DNA from: Roseibium sp. HPY-6
GTDB taxonomy: Bacteria; Pseudomonadota; Alphaproteobacteria; Rhizobiales; Stappiaceae
Direction: 5' to 3'
DNA length: 64,000 nucleotides
NCBI RefSeq assembly: GCF_040530035.1
Contig: NZ_JBEWCD010000001.1
Span: 1,674,001-1,738,000 of the forward strand
The translations under genes and the position numbers were made by a program. Of the stretch, positions 31,732-40,530 are shown in pieces (within the stretch, counting starts at the first letter, position 1; each line of letters begins with the position of its first letter). The notes under the pieces are model-generated. The model was not told the origin of the DNA. It did not search any database and saw nothing but the letters and a program-made list of their open reading frames with translations.

Positions 31732-33945
31732 ATGAGCAATCCGCAGACCGAACCTGTTCGCGAGCTCAGCGAAGAAGAACTGGCCGACATCGAGAAGAAA
31801 TTCGATGAAGGCGCGGCCGTTCGCAAGGTGGCTCCTGGATTTTCATCATTCCTGAGAGCCGTTGCACTGGCCTTCGCCATCTACCACTACCTGACCGCGG
31901 GTTTCGGCTTGCCGCCGGACTACTGGCACATGGGGATCCATCTCTCCGGACTGTTCATCCTGATTTACGCGCTTTATCCGCACCGCAAAACGGACACAGC
32001 CTTTGATCTGAACACGGGTGCTCTGCGGCTCGGCGGCGTGCCTTATCTAGATGTCTTGCTGATGGTGCTGGGCGTCATGTCGGCACTTTACCTCGGATTT
32101 GCCTGGCACGGGATCCCGGCTCTTGGCATCGAGGAACAAACCTTCCGAATGGGAAATCCCAACGGCTACGATCTGCTCTTCGGCGGCATCCTGATTGTTC
32201 TCGTTCTCGACATTGCGCGCCGGACGCTTGGCTGGATACTGCCGCTCATCATTTGTCTTTTCATATCCTACGCGTTGTTCGGGCCCTATTTTCCGGGCAT
32301 CCTTCAGCATCCGGGCGTGAAGATTAAAACGTTTATCTCCTCAATGTACTTCCCCCAGGAAGGCATATTCGGGGTCACGCTCTGGGTCGTATCGACCATC
32401 GTCTTCCACTTCGTGCTCTTCGGCGTGATTGCGCAGCGAACGGGTCTCGGACAGCTGTTCATCGACAATGCGACAATCCTTGCGGGCCGCTACACCGGGG
32501 GACCGGCGAAGGTCTCCGTCGTGTCGTCGGCATTTTTCGGCACGATTTCCGGCTCGTCCGTTGCCAACACCGTTTCAACTGGCGCGCTTACAATTCCCAA
32601 CATGAAGCGCCTCGGGTATCCGGGCCATTTCGCGGGAGGCGTAGAAGCCGCCGCATCGGCCGGCGGCCAGATCACGCCGCCGATCATGGGGGCCGCAGCC
32701 TTCATCATGGCGGAATTTCTGGAAGTGCCCTACACGACGATCGTCATCGCGGCCATTTTTCCGGCACTCCTGCATTATGTGGGCGTTTTCGCCGTGGTTC
32801 ACCTCATGGCCCGAAAACTGGGTCTGAAGGGACTGGCCCGCGATGCCTTGCCCAAGCTTGGAACCGTGTGGCGCGAAGGTTGGGCGAACATCGTTCCTCT
32901 CATTGGCCTGTTGAGCGTCCTGTTCTCCGGCTATACGCCCTATATGTCGGCCTTTTGCGGCATCTCTCTGTCGATCATCGCCGGCATGTCCCGACTGCGC
33001 GAACCGGTCACCCTTGTCTACGCTGCCGCATTCATCGCCTTTGTCGTCTGGAAATATGTCGGCGGCGGCTTCGAACTGCCGATAACAGCGCTCCTGGTGG
33101 GCGGCTCAATCGTTGCAACACTCAATCCGCAACGCAGAATATCCATCAGTGAAATGGCCGACACGTTCGAAACGGGTGTGAAATATGCACTCGCAGTCGG
33201 TGCGGCCGCCGCGGCAGTCGGGATCGTGATCGGTGTGATCAACACGACAGGCGTCGGATTCCGCATCGGTTTCATGGTCACGCAAGCTGCGTCAAATCTC
33301 GGCAACGATCTTGCCTGGCTGTTCACTTTCGGAGGCTATGAGCTGTTTTCGGTTCAGGATCTGACCCTGTTCATCAGCCTGGTCTTCATCGCCCTGGCCT
33401 GCATTTTGATGGGTGCGGGTGTTCCGACCACAGCCCTTTACATCATGCTGGTGTCGGTCGCGCAGCCGGCGCTTGCCCAACTCGGCATTCCGCCGATCGC
33501 CAGCCACATGTTCGTGCTCTATTACGGGGTCGTGGCCGAGATCACGCCGCCGGTCTGTACCTCCGCCTATGCCGCGGCAGCGATCGCAAACTCAAATCCG
33601 TTCCGGACAGGCATATCCGCCTTCACGCTTGGCCTCGGCAAGGTGGTGGCGCCAATGGCGTTTGTCTACGCACCGGTTCTCCTGTTCGTGTCGTCCACTG
33701 GCTTTGACTTCATCGAATTCAGCTACACGGCGTCGAGCTGCATTGCCGGCGTCATAGCCTTGTCGGCAGCCGTCGTTGGTTACTGGCTTGCGCCAATGGG
33801 TGCCGTTTATAGGTGGCTGATGGCAATCGCAGGCATCATCTTCATCGCCCCGTCCTTGCAAGGAGATCTGATCGCGTTGCTGATCGCAGCTCCTGCCGTC
33901 ATCAGCCAGGCTGTTGCAAGGCGTCGCCAGACGGCCGTGGCATGA
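31732..33945 (+). CDS. TRAP transporter fused permease (4TM + 12TM)
   Basis: A 737-residue, very hydrophobic inner-membrane protein in which the small DctQ-like and large DctM-like subunits are fused, as usual for TAXI systems. The large-subunit motifs include VVSSAFFGTISGSSVANTVS, GGVEAAASAGGQITPPIMGA and the mirrored MGAGVPTTALYIMLVSVAQP/VVAEITPPVCTSAYAAAAIA. It lies 82 bp after its receptor and 4 bp before the flavoenzyme gene, so the three form one operon. Sodium-coupled uptake is expected from the family. Confidence 0.96.
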   Translation: MSNPQTEPVRELSEEELADIEKKFDEGAAVRKVAPGFSSFLRAVALAFAIYHYLTAGFGLPPDYWHMGIHLSGLFILIYALYPHRKTDTAFDLNTGALRLGGVPYLDVLLMVLGVMSALYLGFAWHGIPALGIEEQTFRMGNPNGYDLLFGGILIVLVLDIARRTLGWILPLIICLFISYALFGPYFPGILQHPGVKIKTFISSMYFPQEGIFGVTLWVVSTIVFHFVLFGVIAQRTGLGQLFIDNATILAGRYTGGPAKVSVVSSAFFGTISGSSVANTVSTGALTIPNMKRLGYPGHFAGGVEAAASAGGQITPPIMGAAAFIMAEFLEVPYTTIVIAAIFPALLHYVGVFAVVHLMARKLGLKGLARDALPKLGTVWREGWANIVPLIGLLSVLFSGYTPYMSAFCGISLSIIAGMSRLREPVTLVYAAAFIAFVVWKYVGGGFELPITALLVGGSIVATLNPQRRISISEMADTFETGVKYALAVGAAAAAVGIVIGVINTTGVGFRIGFMVTQAASNLGNDLAWLFTFGGYELFSVQDLTLFISLVFIALACILMGAGVPTTALYIMLVSVAQPALAQLGIPPIASHMFVLYYGVVAEITPPVCTSAYAAAAIANSNPFRTGISAFTLGLGKVVAPMAFVYAPVLLFVSSTGFDFIEFSYTASSCIAGVIALSAAVVGYWLAPMGAVYRWLMAIAGIIFIAPSLQGDLIALLIAAPAVISQAVARRRQTAVA

Positions 33946-33949
33946 CATC

Positions 33950-35224
33950 ATGACAAAAGACGTAACGGTTCTTGGCGCTGGAATCATAGGAATTTGCACA
34001 GCTCTGTCACTACTGGAACGCGGCGCCCGAGTCAGGCTGATTGACCGGGGCGAACCGGGTCAGGAGGCTTCCTTTGGCAATGCGGGGATCATATCGCCCT
34101 GGTCGATCATTCCTCAGTCCTTACCGGGTGTCTGGCGCCAGATCCCCCAGTTGATGCTGTCGCATAATCCTGCGCTGACGATCAGGCCAAAAACACTCTT
34201 CAAGATGATCCCCTGGGGTTTGGAGTTTTTGAAACGCGGCCGCCCGGAGATTGTCGAAGAGGCAGCAGATACGATGGAGTTCTTATGTGCGCCGTCGATC
34301 GACCTTTACCGCAGGCATCTGGAAGGTACAGGTGGTGAGCAACTGGTTCGCGACAGTTTCTATGTTCACGCCTTCAGAGATGCCGGCAAAGCCAATCTTG
34401 ACGCAATAGACTACCGAATCCGGCGTGAGAAAGGAGCGGATGTTGTCCTGGCGGACCAGAATGAGCTGAGACGACTGGAACCCGCGCTGAGCAAAGATTT
34501 CAAGGGGGCTGTCCTGATCCGGGGCCAGGCGCGGGCGGTATCCCCTGGCCGGATCGGGCAGATTCTGGCTGCCAAGGTCAAGAACCTGGGCGGCGAAATC
34601 CTGATGCGTGACATCACCTCTTTGCACAAGACGGAAGATGGATGGTCCGTCGATTGTGGCGAGGAGCAATTCTCGGCTTCGTCTGTTGTTCTGTCTTTGG
34701 GGGCCTGGAGCCCTGCCTTGCTTGAACCTCTTGGCATCCGGATGCCGCTGATGGCCGAGCGCGGATACCATGTCGAATTTCCGGAGCCAGGGATCACACT
34801 CACGCATTCGATCATGGATGTGGACCGCAAGGTTGTTGCAAGCAGCATGGAAAACGGGATGCGCCTGGCAGGCCTCGCTGAATTCGCGCCCGTAGATGCG
34901 GCCCCCGACGCACGCAAGAAACCGCAACTGGAGAGCATTGCGCAGGCCATGTTCCCTGACCTCAACGCCAGCAAGCCAAACTTCTGGATGGGACGGCGGC
35001 CATCCTTCCCGGACAGTCTGCCAGCCCTTGGCTGCTGGCCGGATTTCGACGGGCTGGTGGCCAATTTCGGTCATTCGCACTACGGGCTGATGATGGCCCC
35101 GAAATCTGGCGAAGTGGCTGCCGATATTGTATTGGGTGTGTCGCAGAACCGTGATCTGGGGGCTCTTTCACCGGTCCGTTTTTCCCGCAGGCCGCGATCA
35201 GCGCACGAGGTTCGGAAAAGCTGA
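33950..35224 (+). CDS. FAD-dependent D-amino-acid dehydrogenase-like oxidoreductase
   Basis: About 424 residues from ATG at 33950 (MTKDVTVLGAGIIGICTALS), which puts the Rossmann GxGxxG motif at the N-terminus. EPGQEASFGNAGIISPWSII is the DadA-type motif after the FAD loop, and NFGHSHYGLMMAPKSGEVAA is the C-terminal FAD contact. A frame start at 33914 would overlap the permease gene. It probably deaminates the compound taken up by the TAXI-TRAP system; D-amino acid, proline derivative and sarcosine-like substrates are all possible from the DAO fold. Confidence 0.9.
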   Translation: MTKDVTVLGAGIIGICTALSLLERGARVRLIDRGEPGQEASFGNAGIISPWSIIPQSLPGVWRQIPQLMLSHNPALTIRPKTLFKMIPWGLEFLKRGRPEIVEEAADTMEFLCAPSIDLYRRHLEGTGGEQLVRDSFYVHAFRDAGKANLDAIDYRIRREKGADVVLADQNELRRLEPALSKDFKGAVLIRGQARAVSPGRIGQILAAKVKNLGGEILMRDITSLHKTEDGWSVDCGEEQFSASSVVLSLGAWSPALLEPLGIRMPLMAERGYHVEFPEPGITLTHSIMDVDRKVVASSMENGMRLAGLAEFAPVDAAPDARKKPQLESIAQAMFPDLNASKPNFWMGRRPSFPDSLPALGCWPDFDGLVANFGHSHYGLMMAPKSGEVAADIVLGVSQNRDLGALSPVRFSRRPRSAHEVRKS

Positions 35225-35524
35225 CCCTCGCAAGAGAACAGCCTGGAAAGATCTCGAGACTTGAAGAGCGACCGCGATTAACCGAAGCGACAGTGGACGA
35301 CCTAACGCGCACGACTTTGGCGATTCTCCGGAAGTGGGCCAGCCTCACCGGTACACGCAGCGGATATTCACATTTTCGCCAGATAAGAACTGCAGTTTTG
35401 GGCCGGTTAAACAGAACTTGTCTTGCGCGCTAAAATCGTTGTGATTGCGGCTCAAGTTGACGTTTGCGGATTTCGGATCGAAGCTGTTGCACAGTCTCGT
35501 GCTTCGGCAATCAATTGGTTCAGG
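35225..35524. other. 300-bp gap before the DUF3750 gene
   Basis: No gene or strong hairpin recognised. The DUF3750 frame stays open back to a TTG at 35423, but the encoded residues look atypical. Confidence 0.3.
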
Positions 35525-36286
35525 GTGTTGCTCTTGAAGCTTGTTTTTCGCTTCGTTTCACGACTTGTCCTTTTTCTCTTGCTGGTTTTCATCCTGCCTG
35601 CACTCGTTCATCTTGGTGTCTGGAGCATGATGGACAGGCCGCAAGGCTGGCGGCATGCGACATGGGCCAGCTCCGGCATTCTGCCGAAAGAGCCTCCGGT
35701 CGACAAAGCAGAGATCTATGTGCTGACCGCCCGCACCGGCGGCTTGAAAGGCGCGTTCGCAACGCATTCCTGGATCGTTTTGAAACCGGTCGGGGCAAGT
35801 ACATACGACAGATACGATGTCGTTGGCTGGGGCACGCCTGTGAGGAAAAACGCCTATGACGCGGATGGCCACTGGTACTCCAACAAACCGGAGATCAACT
35901 ATCACCTGACCGGCGGGAAGGCCGAAAAACTGCTGCCGCTGGTGGAAGAGGCGATCGCTGCCTACCGCTGGCGTGAACGCGGCGACTATACAATTTGGCC
36001 GGGCCCGAATTCGAACACCTTCGTCGCCAATGTCCTGGAGAAGGTCCCGGCACTTGCCGCGGCAACGCCGACGACCGGCGTCGGCCGCGATTTTCCGGCA
36101 GACGGACGGTGGATCGGGCAGCGCAGCAACGGTGATCTCTTTGCCACTTTGGGCGGGTATTTCGGAATTGTGGTTGGCAGCGGTGTCGGTATCGAAATTA
36201 ATTTCCTCGGGCTTGTCGCGGGTATCAATCCACTCGCGCTGGAAATCTCGATCCCCGCTTTCGGCGCACTCAGCTTGTCTGACTGA
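35525..36286 (+). CDS. DUF3750 membrane-anchored protein
   Basis: About 253 residues. An N-terminal transmembrane helix (VSRLVLFLLLVFILPALVHL) is followed by a domain with KAEIYVLTARTGGLKGAFAT, HSWIVLKPVG and RWRERGDYTIWPGPNSNTFV, which match DUF3750. The HSW and PGPNSNTFV motifs recall a cysteine-peptidase-like papain fold without the cysteine. The start is uncertain: GTG at 35525, TTGs just after it, or the frame start at 35423. It is convergent with the siroheme gene, 38 bp away. Function unknown. Confidence 0.8.
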   Translation: MLLLKLVFRFVSRLVLFLLLVFILPALVHLGVWSMMDRPQGWRHATWASSGILPKEPPVDKAEIYVLTARTGGLKGAFATHSWIVLKPVGASTYDRYDVVGWGTPVRKNAYDADGHWYSNKPEINYHLTGGKAEKLLPLVEEAIAAYRWRERGDYTIWPGPNSNTFVANVLEKVPALAAATPTTGVGRDFPADGRWIGQRSNGDLFATLGGYFGIVVGSGVGIEINFLGLVAGINPLALEISIPAFGALSLSD

Positions 36287-36324
36287 GGGGGAACAAAGGC
36301 CAAAAATTCAAGACGTTGAAACCC

Positions 36325-37449
36325 TCAGCCAGCCGCAGCGTCATCAATCTGCAACCTGCGCTCAGAATTTGAGGCACTATAGGAAGCAATCGCAACACCC
36401 GGCACCACGCTCGCCGGGATGCCCGCCTCCTGCAGCCGCTGCAATTCAGTTTCCGCCTCTCCAGACGACAGATCACCCGATTTCAGATGCACGACGTGTT
36501 TGCCTTGCCTGGCAAGCATGACCATCCGGTCACTGGTTGTTCCTTCAGCTTTGCTCCCGTCACCGTTTCTGCCGACAAGCATTCGCTTGGCTTCCCGCCG
36601 CGCGAGTTCAAGCACTGTATTGTCGACACGGTCATCGAAAAGAATCACGTCCGCTGACTGAAGCGTTCGCATGGCTTTCAATGTCAGGTGTTCAGCATCT
36701 CCCGGCCCTGCGCCGACAATCGTCACGCGCCCTGCTGAGACCTGACTGGCTTCTTGAAATAATGGATCCAACGCGCGACCTTCCGCCGTTTCCGCCGCCT
36801 CGCGTCCTGAAAAGGCGAGATCCGTGAAACCCTCCCAGAACCGGCGCCGCTCTGCGCCCGCTGACAATTGCGACAGGACCTTCGCCCGTACCTTGCGGGC
36901 AAGCACCGCCCAGTCTTGCAACGAGGCAGGCAAGAGCGTCTCGATACGGCGCCGGATGGCCTGCCCCAGAATGGGCGCAGCGCCATCTGTCGAGATGCCG
37001 ATCACAACCGGCGACCGATTGACGATGGATCCGAACTGAAAATCACAAAACGCCGGTTTGTCGATGACATTCACCGGGATTCCTGCACTGCGCGCGGCAC
37101 AGTAGAAAGCCTGCGCCTCGCCATCGCTTGCCGCATCGGCAATCGCGACAGCGGCATGATTGAAATCGCCAAGGCTCCATGGACGATCATGATGCGTGAA
37201 ACGCCCACTTACGCTCCCGGTCGAAAGGAGTGCGGAAAATGTGTCGTCCAACTGCTCTGCAAAGACATGTACATGCGCACCTCCAGCTGCCAGCAGTTCC
37301 GCCTTCCAGGCCGCAGCGTCCGTGCCGCCCGCCAGAACGACTTTTCGCCCTTTCAAGGGGAAAAACAGCGGCAAACTGGCAAGTGCTTCCACGCGCGCAG
37401 GGCGCCGCTTGCGGACAGCTTCAACCGGCTTGGGCGATGTCGGTGTCAT
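36325..37449 (-). CDS. cysG: CysG-like siroheme synthase with truncated methyltransferase domain
   Basis: About 374 residues; full CysG is about 457. The N-terminal precorrin-2 dehydrogenase/ferrochelatase part is intact (VLAGGTDAAAWKAELLAAGG, INRSPV-type SIVNRSPVVIGISTDGAAPI). The SUMT domain starts at about residue 240 (GRVTIVGAGPGDAEHLTLKA) but ends just after SVVPGVAIASYSAS, so its second half is missing, and the GDPFxFGRGGEE loop is reduced to SGDLSSGEAETE. The methyltransferase activity is therefore probably lost and must come from another cobA-type gene. The start at 37449 follows AAGGAG and overlaps nasA by 29 bp. It supplies siroheme for NirB. Confidence 0.85.
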   Translation of the reverse strand: MTPTSPKPVEAVRKRRPARVEALASLPLFFPLKGRKVVLAGGTDAAAWKAELLAAGGAHVHVFAEQLDDTFSALLSTGSVSGRFTHHDRPWSLGDFNHAAVAIADAASDGEAQAFYCAARSAGIPVNVIDKPAFCDFQFGSIVNRSPVVIGISTDGAAPILGQAIRRRIETLLPASLQDWAVLARKVRAKVLSQLSAGAERRRFWEGFTDLAFSGREAAETAEGRALDPLFQEASQVSAGRVTIVGAGPGDAEHLTLKAMRTLQSADVILFDDRVDNTVLELARREAKRMLVGRNGDGSKAEGTTSDRMVMLARQGKHVVHLKSGDLSSGEAETELQRLQEAGIPASVVPGVAIASYSASNSERRLQIDDAAAG

Positions 37450-40108
37450 CACAAGTCTCCTTGAGCCTCGCATCGAGAAGCGTCTGGATTTCAGACCGGC
37501 ACGAGCCGCAATTTGTTCCAGCCTTCAGGCAGGCCCCTATCGCTTTCACGGTCGCTGCACCGTCCCTGGCGGCGGCCGCGATTTCAGCGCTGCCAACCTG
37601 AAAGCAGGAACACACAATAGCTCCCTTTTCCGGCATGTCGGCGGGTGGCCGGCCCGCGAGAACGCTAAACCGGTTATGGGGCGGAACACTTGGTGTTTCC
37701 AGTAGTTCGCAGGCCCATTGCCTGGAAACCGACACGGGCTCACCCGCGCAAAAGAGGACCCCGGTGAGTGTTTCCCCGCACCAACCGGCAATGCGCCGCA
37801 GCCCGCTATGTGCGTCCTCGAACTGCAAGAGTTCCGCGTTTTCACCGAAAAAACCGCGGGCGAGGCTGACAAGATCAGTCCGCGCATCTCCGGCCATTTC
37901 CACGCGCCACCCACCCCTCGTGGGGGCAACCGTCCAGTACCCGGTTCGAGGCAATACGGGCTTTTCCCGTACCACCGCAAAACCGTACCAATCGTAGTCA
38001 AGTTTGCGCACGGAAACAGGTGTAAACTTCGATCCAGGCTGACCGGAAACCGGGTCCACTTCCGGCGCAACGACAGCATCGACACGGCCTTTCGACGACA
38101 TCTGGTTTGTCCAGTGCATGGGGACGAACACAGACCCCGGCCGTATCCGTTCCGTCACCTGAGCACGCACGACTACGGAACCATAGGGGCTTTTCACTTC
38201 CACCAGATCGGCTGCCCCGAGCCCGGCTGCTGCTGCATCGTCAGGATGAATTTCGACAAACGGTTCGGCAATGTGCGACGACAGGCGCGGCGCTTTACCC
38301 GTGCGTGTCAGCGTGTGCCACTGATCGCGCACGCGCCCGGTGTTGAGAACGAACGGATATTTGCGCCCCGTCTTACGCGGCGGTTTTTGCATCACCGGTA
38401 TGAAAGACGCCTTGCGGTCGGCAGTGAAGAAGCCGCCCTTGGCAAAAAAGCGGGTGTCTTTCCGAGACCCGCCCTTTCGTTGCGGCCACTGCACCGGTTC
38501 AAGCTCATCGAATGCATCGGACGAGATATCGGCAAGAGCACTGATATCAAAGTCCCGCCGACCCTCGTTTTCAAAGCCGGACAGCGCCGCATGTTCCCGG
38601 AAGATGGCGTCCGGGCCGTCATAGCCGAATGCGTCTTCAAACCCCATTCGCCGTGCGACTTCGGCGAGTTGCCACCAGTCAGGTGTCACGTTACCTGGCA
38701 GATCCAGGAACCGTTTTTGCCGCGAGATCCTGCGTTCCGAATTGGTCACCGTGCCGTCTTTCTCGCCCCAGGCGGCTGCAGGCAACAAAACATCCGCATA
38801 GGCAACGGTGTCGGCCGCACGCGTGACATCGGACACGACGACAAAGGGGCAGGCTTCAAGAGCCGCGGCCACGCCGTCTGCATCCGGCAGGCTGTCGACC
38901 GGGTTGGTGGACATGATCCAAATCGCCTTCACCCTGCCGTCGCGTGCGGCCTGGAACATATCGACGGCCTTGAAGCCCTGCTGCTCCGCTATGACCGGGC
39001 TCTGCCAGAAGGATTTCACCAGCGCACGGTGATCGGGATTTTCAATCGCCATATGGGCCGCCAGCATGTTGGCGAGACCGCCCACTTCACGTCCACCCAT
39101 CGCATTGGGCTGTCCGGTTGCTGAAAACGGCCCCATGCCGGGTCTGCCGATCCTGCCGGTTGCCAGATGCGTGTTGATGATCGCGTTGACCTTGTCCGTG
39201 CCGCAGACCGATTGGTTGACGCCCTGCGAATAGACGGTCACCGTTTTCGGTGTGCGGGCCACCATCGTGTAGAAGGTCGCAATGTCGCGGGGAGACAGTC
39301 CGGTCTCCTCCGAAATCCGGTTGATCTCGCACGCGCCTGCGGATTGAATTGCCGCTTCGAACCCCTTGGTGTGGCTGTCTATGTAAGCATGATCGAGCGT
39401 GTCGGATTCTGCCAGAAACGCCAGCAACCCATTGAAAAGAGAAACATCCGTATCCGGATTGAGCGCTAGATGCAGGTCGGCAATGGCACAGGTTGCCGTC
39501 TCGCGCGGGTCGACGACCACGACGCGCATATTCGGGTTATCTGCCTTTGCGGCCTCGACGCGCTGGAACAGGACCGGATGACACCAGGCAAGATTCGATC
39601 CGACAAGAACCAGCAGATCGCAGCTTTCCAGGTCTTCGTAGGTTCCGGGAACCGTATCACTGCCGAAGGCGCGCCGGTGCCCGGCGACCGATGAGGCCAT
39701 GCAGAGCCGGGAGTTGGTGTCGATATTCGCCGACCCGATGAAGCCCTTCATCAGCTTGTTGGCGACGTAATAGTCCTCTGTGAGGATTTGTCCCGACACG
39801 TAAAATGCGACGCTGTCAGGGCCGTAGTCCCTGACAGCGCTGGAGAATTTTTCAGCCACCAGATCAAGGGCGGATGCCCAGTCTGTCTGCTTACCGTTAA
39901 CTTCCGGATGAAGCAGCCTGTCCTCCAGCGACAGGGTTTCACCAAGAGCGGAGCCTTTCGAGCACAGTCTTCCGAAATTCGCCGGGTGATCCGGGTCGCC
40001 CTTGATGTCGACCGACCCGTCCGGCAACCGGGTCGCAAGAACCCCGCAGCCGACACCGCAATAGGGACAGGTTGTCTTGACCGTTTTTGTGTTTTTTGAA
40101 GCGGTCAC
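37421..40108 (-). CDS. nasA: Assimilatory nitrate reductase, catalytic subunit
   Basis: An 895-residue molybdopterin enzyme. The N-terminal [4Fe-4S] motif is TCPYCGVGCGVLATR, completed by the cysteine in GRLCSKGSALGE. The bis-MGD domains include SRLCMASSVAGHRRAFGSDT, VYSQGVNQSVCGTDKVNAII and the C-terminal molydop-binding barrel (FVLNTGRVRDQWHTLTRTGK). A BFD-like [2Fe-2S] domain ends the protein (IVCSCFQVG, LKAGTNCGSCRSEIQ), as in NasA of the Klebsiella type. Cytoplasmic; no Tat signal. It reduces nitrate to nitrite, which NirBD then reduces to ammonium. It lies 77 bp after nirD and overlaps the siroheme gene. Confidence 0.97.
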   Translation of the reverse strand: MTASKNTKTVKTTCPYCGVGCGVLATRLPDGSVDIKGDPDHPANFGRLCSKGSALGETLSLEDRLLHPEVNGKQTDWASALDLVAEKFSSAVRDYGPDSVAFYVSGQILTEDYYVANKLMKGFIGSANIDTNSRLCMASSVAGHRRAFGSDTVPGTYEDLESCDLLVLVGSNLAWCHPVLFQRVEAAKADNPNMRVVVVDPRETATCAIADLHLALNPDTDVSLFNGLLAFLAESDTLDHAYIDSHTKGFEAAIQSAGACEINRISEETGLSPRDIATFYTMVARTPKTVTVYSQGVNQSVCGTDKVNAIINTHLATGRIGRPGMGPFSATGQPNAMGGREVGGLANMLAAHMAIENPDHRALVKSFWQSPVIAEQQGFKAVDMFQAARDGRVKAIWIMSTNPVDSLPDADGVAAALEACPFVVVSDVTRAADTVAYADVLLPAAAWGEKDGTVTNSERRISRQKRFLDLPGNVTPDWWQLAEVARRMGFEDAFGYDGPDAIFREHAALSGFENEGRRDFDISALADISSDAFDELEPVQWPQRKGGSRKDTRFFAKGGFFTADRKASFIPVMQKPPRKTGRKYPFVLNTGRVRDQWHTLTRTGKAPRLSSHIAEPFVEIHPDDAAAAGLGAADLVEVKSPYGSVVVRAQVTERIRPGSVFVPMHWTNQMSSKGRVDAVVAPEVDPVSGQPGSKFTPVSVRKLDYDWYGFAVVREKPVLPRTGYWTVAPTRGGWRVEMAGDARTDLVSLARGFFGENAELLQFEDAHSGLRRIAGWCGETLTGVLFCAGEPVSVSRQWACELLETPSVPPHNRFSVLAGRPPADMPEKGAIVCSCFQVGSAEIAAAARDGAATVKAIGACLKAGTNCGSCRSEIQTLLDARLKETCDDTDIAQAG

Positions 40109-40185
40109 GCCTGCCCTCCTTTTTCTTTCCTCTCCAGACCCGGCCGTTTTGTTATCTCAATGCCAAGCATGTGTAGGTCTTCCGT

Positions 40186-40530
40186 TCATCCGGCCCGGCG
40201 GGCAAGATCGTCGGCGGCAAGGAGCACCTTGCCGTTTTCAACCCGTGCTGCCGTTATCGGAACCGACCCCTCGTCAGCGCCGCGCGCGAGACCGGTTGCC
40301 AGATCGAATACCCAGTTGTGCAAGGGGCAGGTGACCGAAGATCCGTGAACGATCCCCTGGCTCAGCGGCCCGCCCTTGTGGGGGCAGCGGTCATCAAGCG
40401 CAAAGACCTCGTCGTCCACCGTCCGAAAAACCGCGATGCAGCCACGATCAGTCTTCACGACCCGCGCGCCTTCCCGAGGGATGTCCTTAAGGTCCCCGAT
40501 CGCTACCCAGCTTCGTGTTTCCGCGTTCAT
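40186..40530 (-). CDS. nirD: Nitrite reductase small subunit
   Basis: A 114-residue Rieske-fold protein with both cluster motifs present (CPHKGGPLSQG and CPLHNWVFDL). Many NirD proteins have lost the cluster ligands; this one keeps C-H and C-H, so it probably binds [2Fe-2S]. The start overlaps the nirB stop by 4 bp, indicating coupled translation and a stable NirBD complex. Confidence 0.95.
   Translation of the reverse strand: MNAETRSWVAIGDLKDIPREGARVVKTDRGCIAVFRTVDDEVFALDDRCPHKGGPLSQGIVHGSSVTCPLHNWVFDLATGLARGADEGSVPITAARVENGKVLLAADDLARRAG

Noticed and set aside
37718..39124. Plus-strand frame of 468 codons
   Set aside because: It is antisense to nasA, which has unmistakable molybdopterin and Fe-S motifs.
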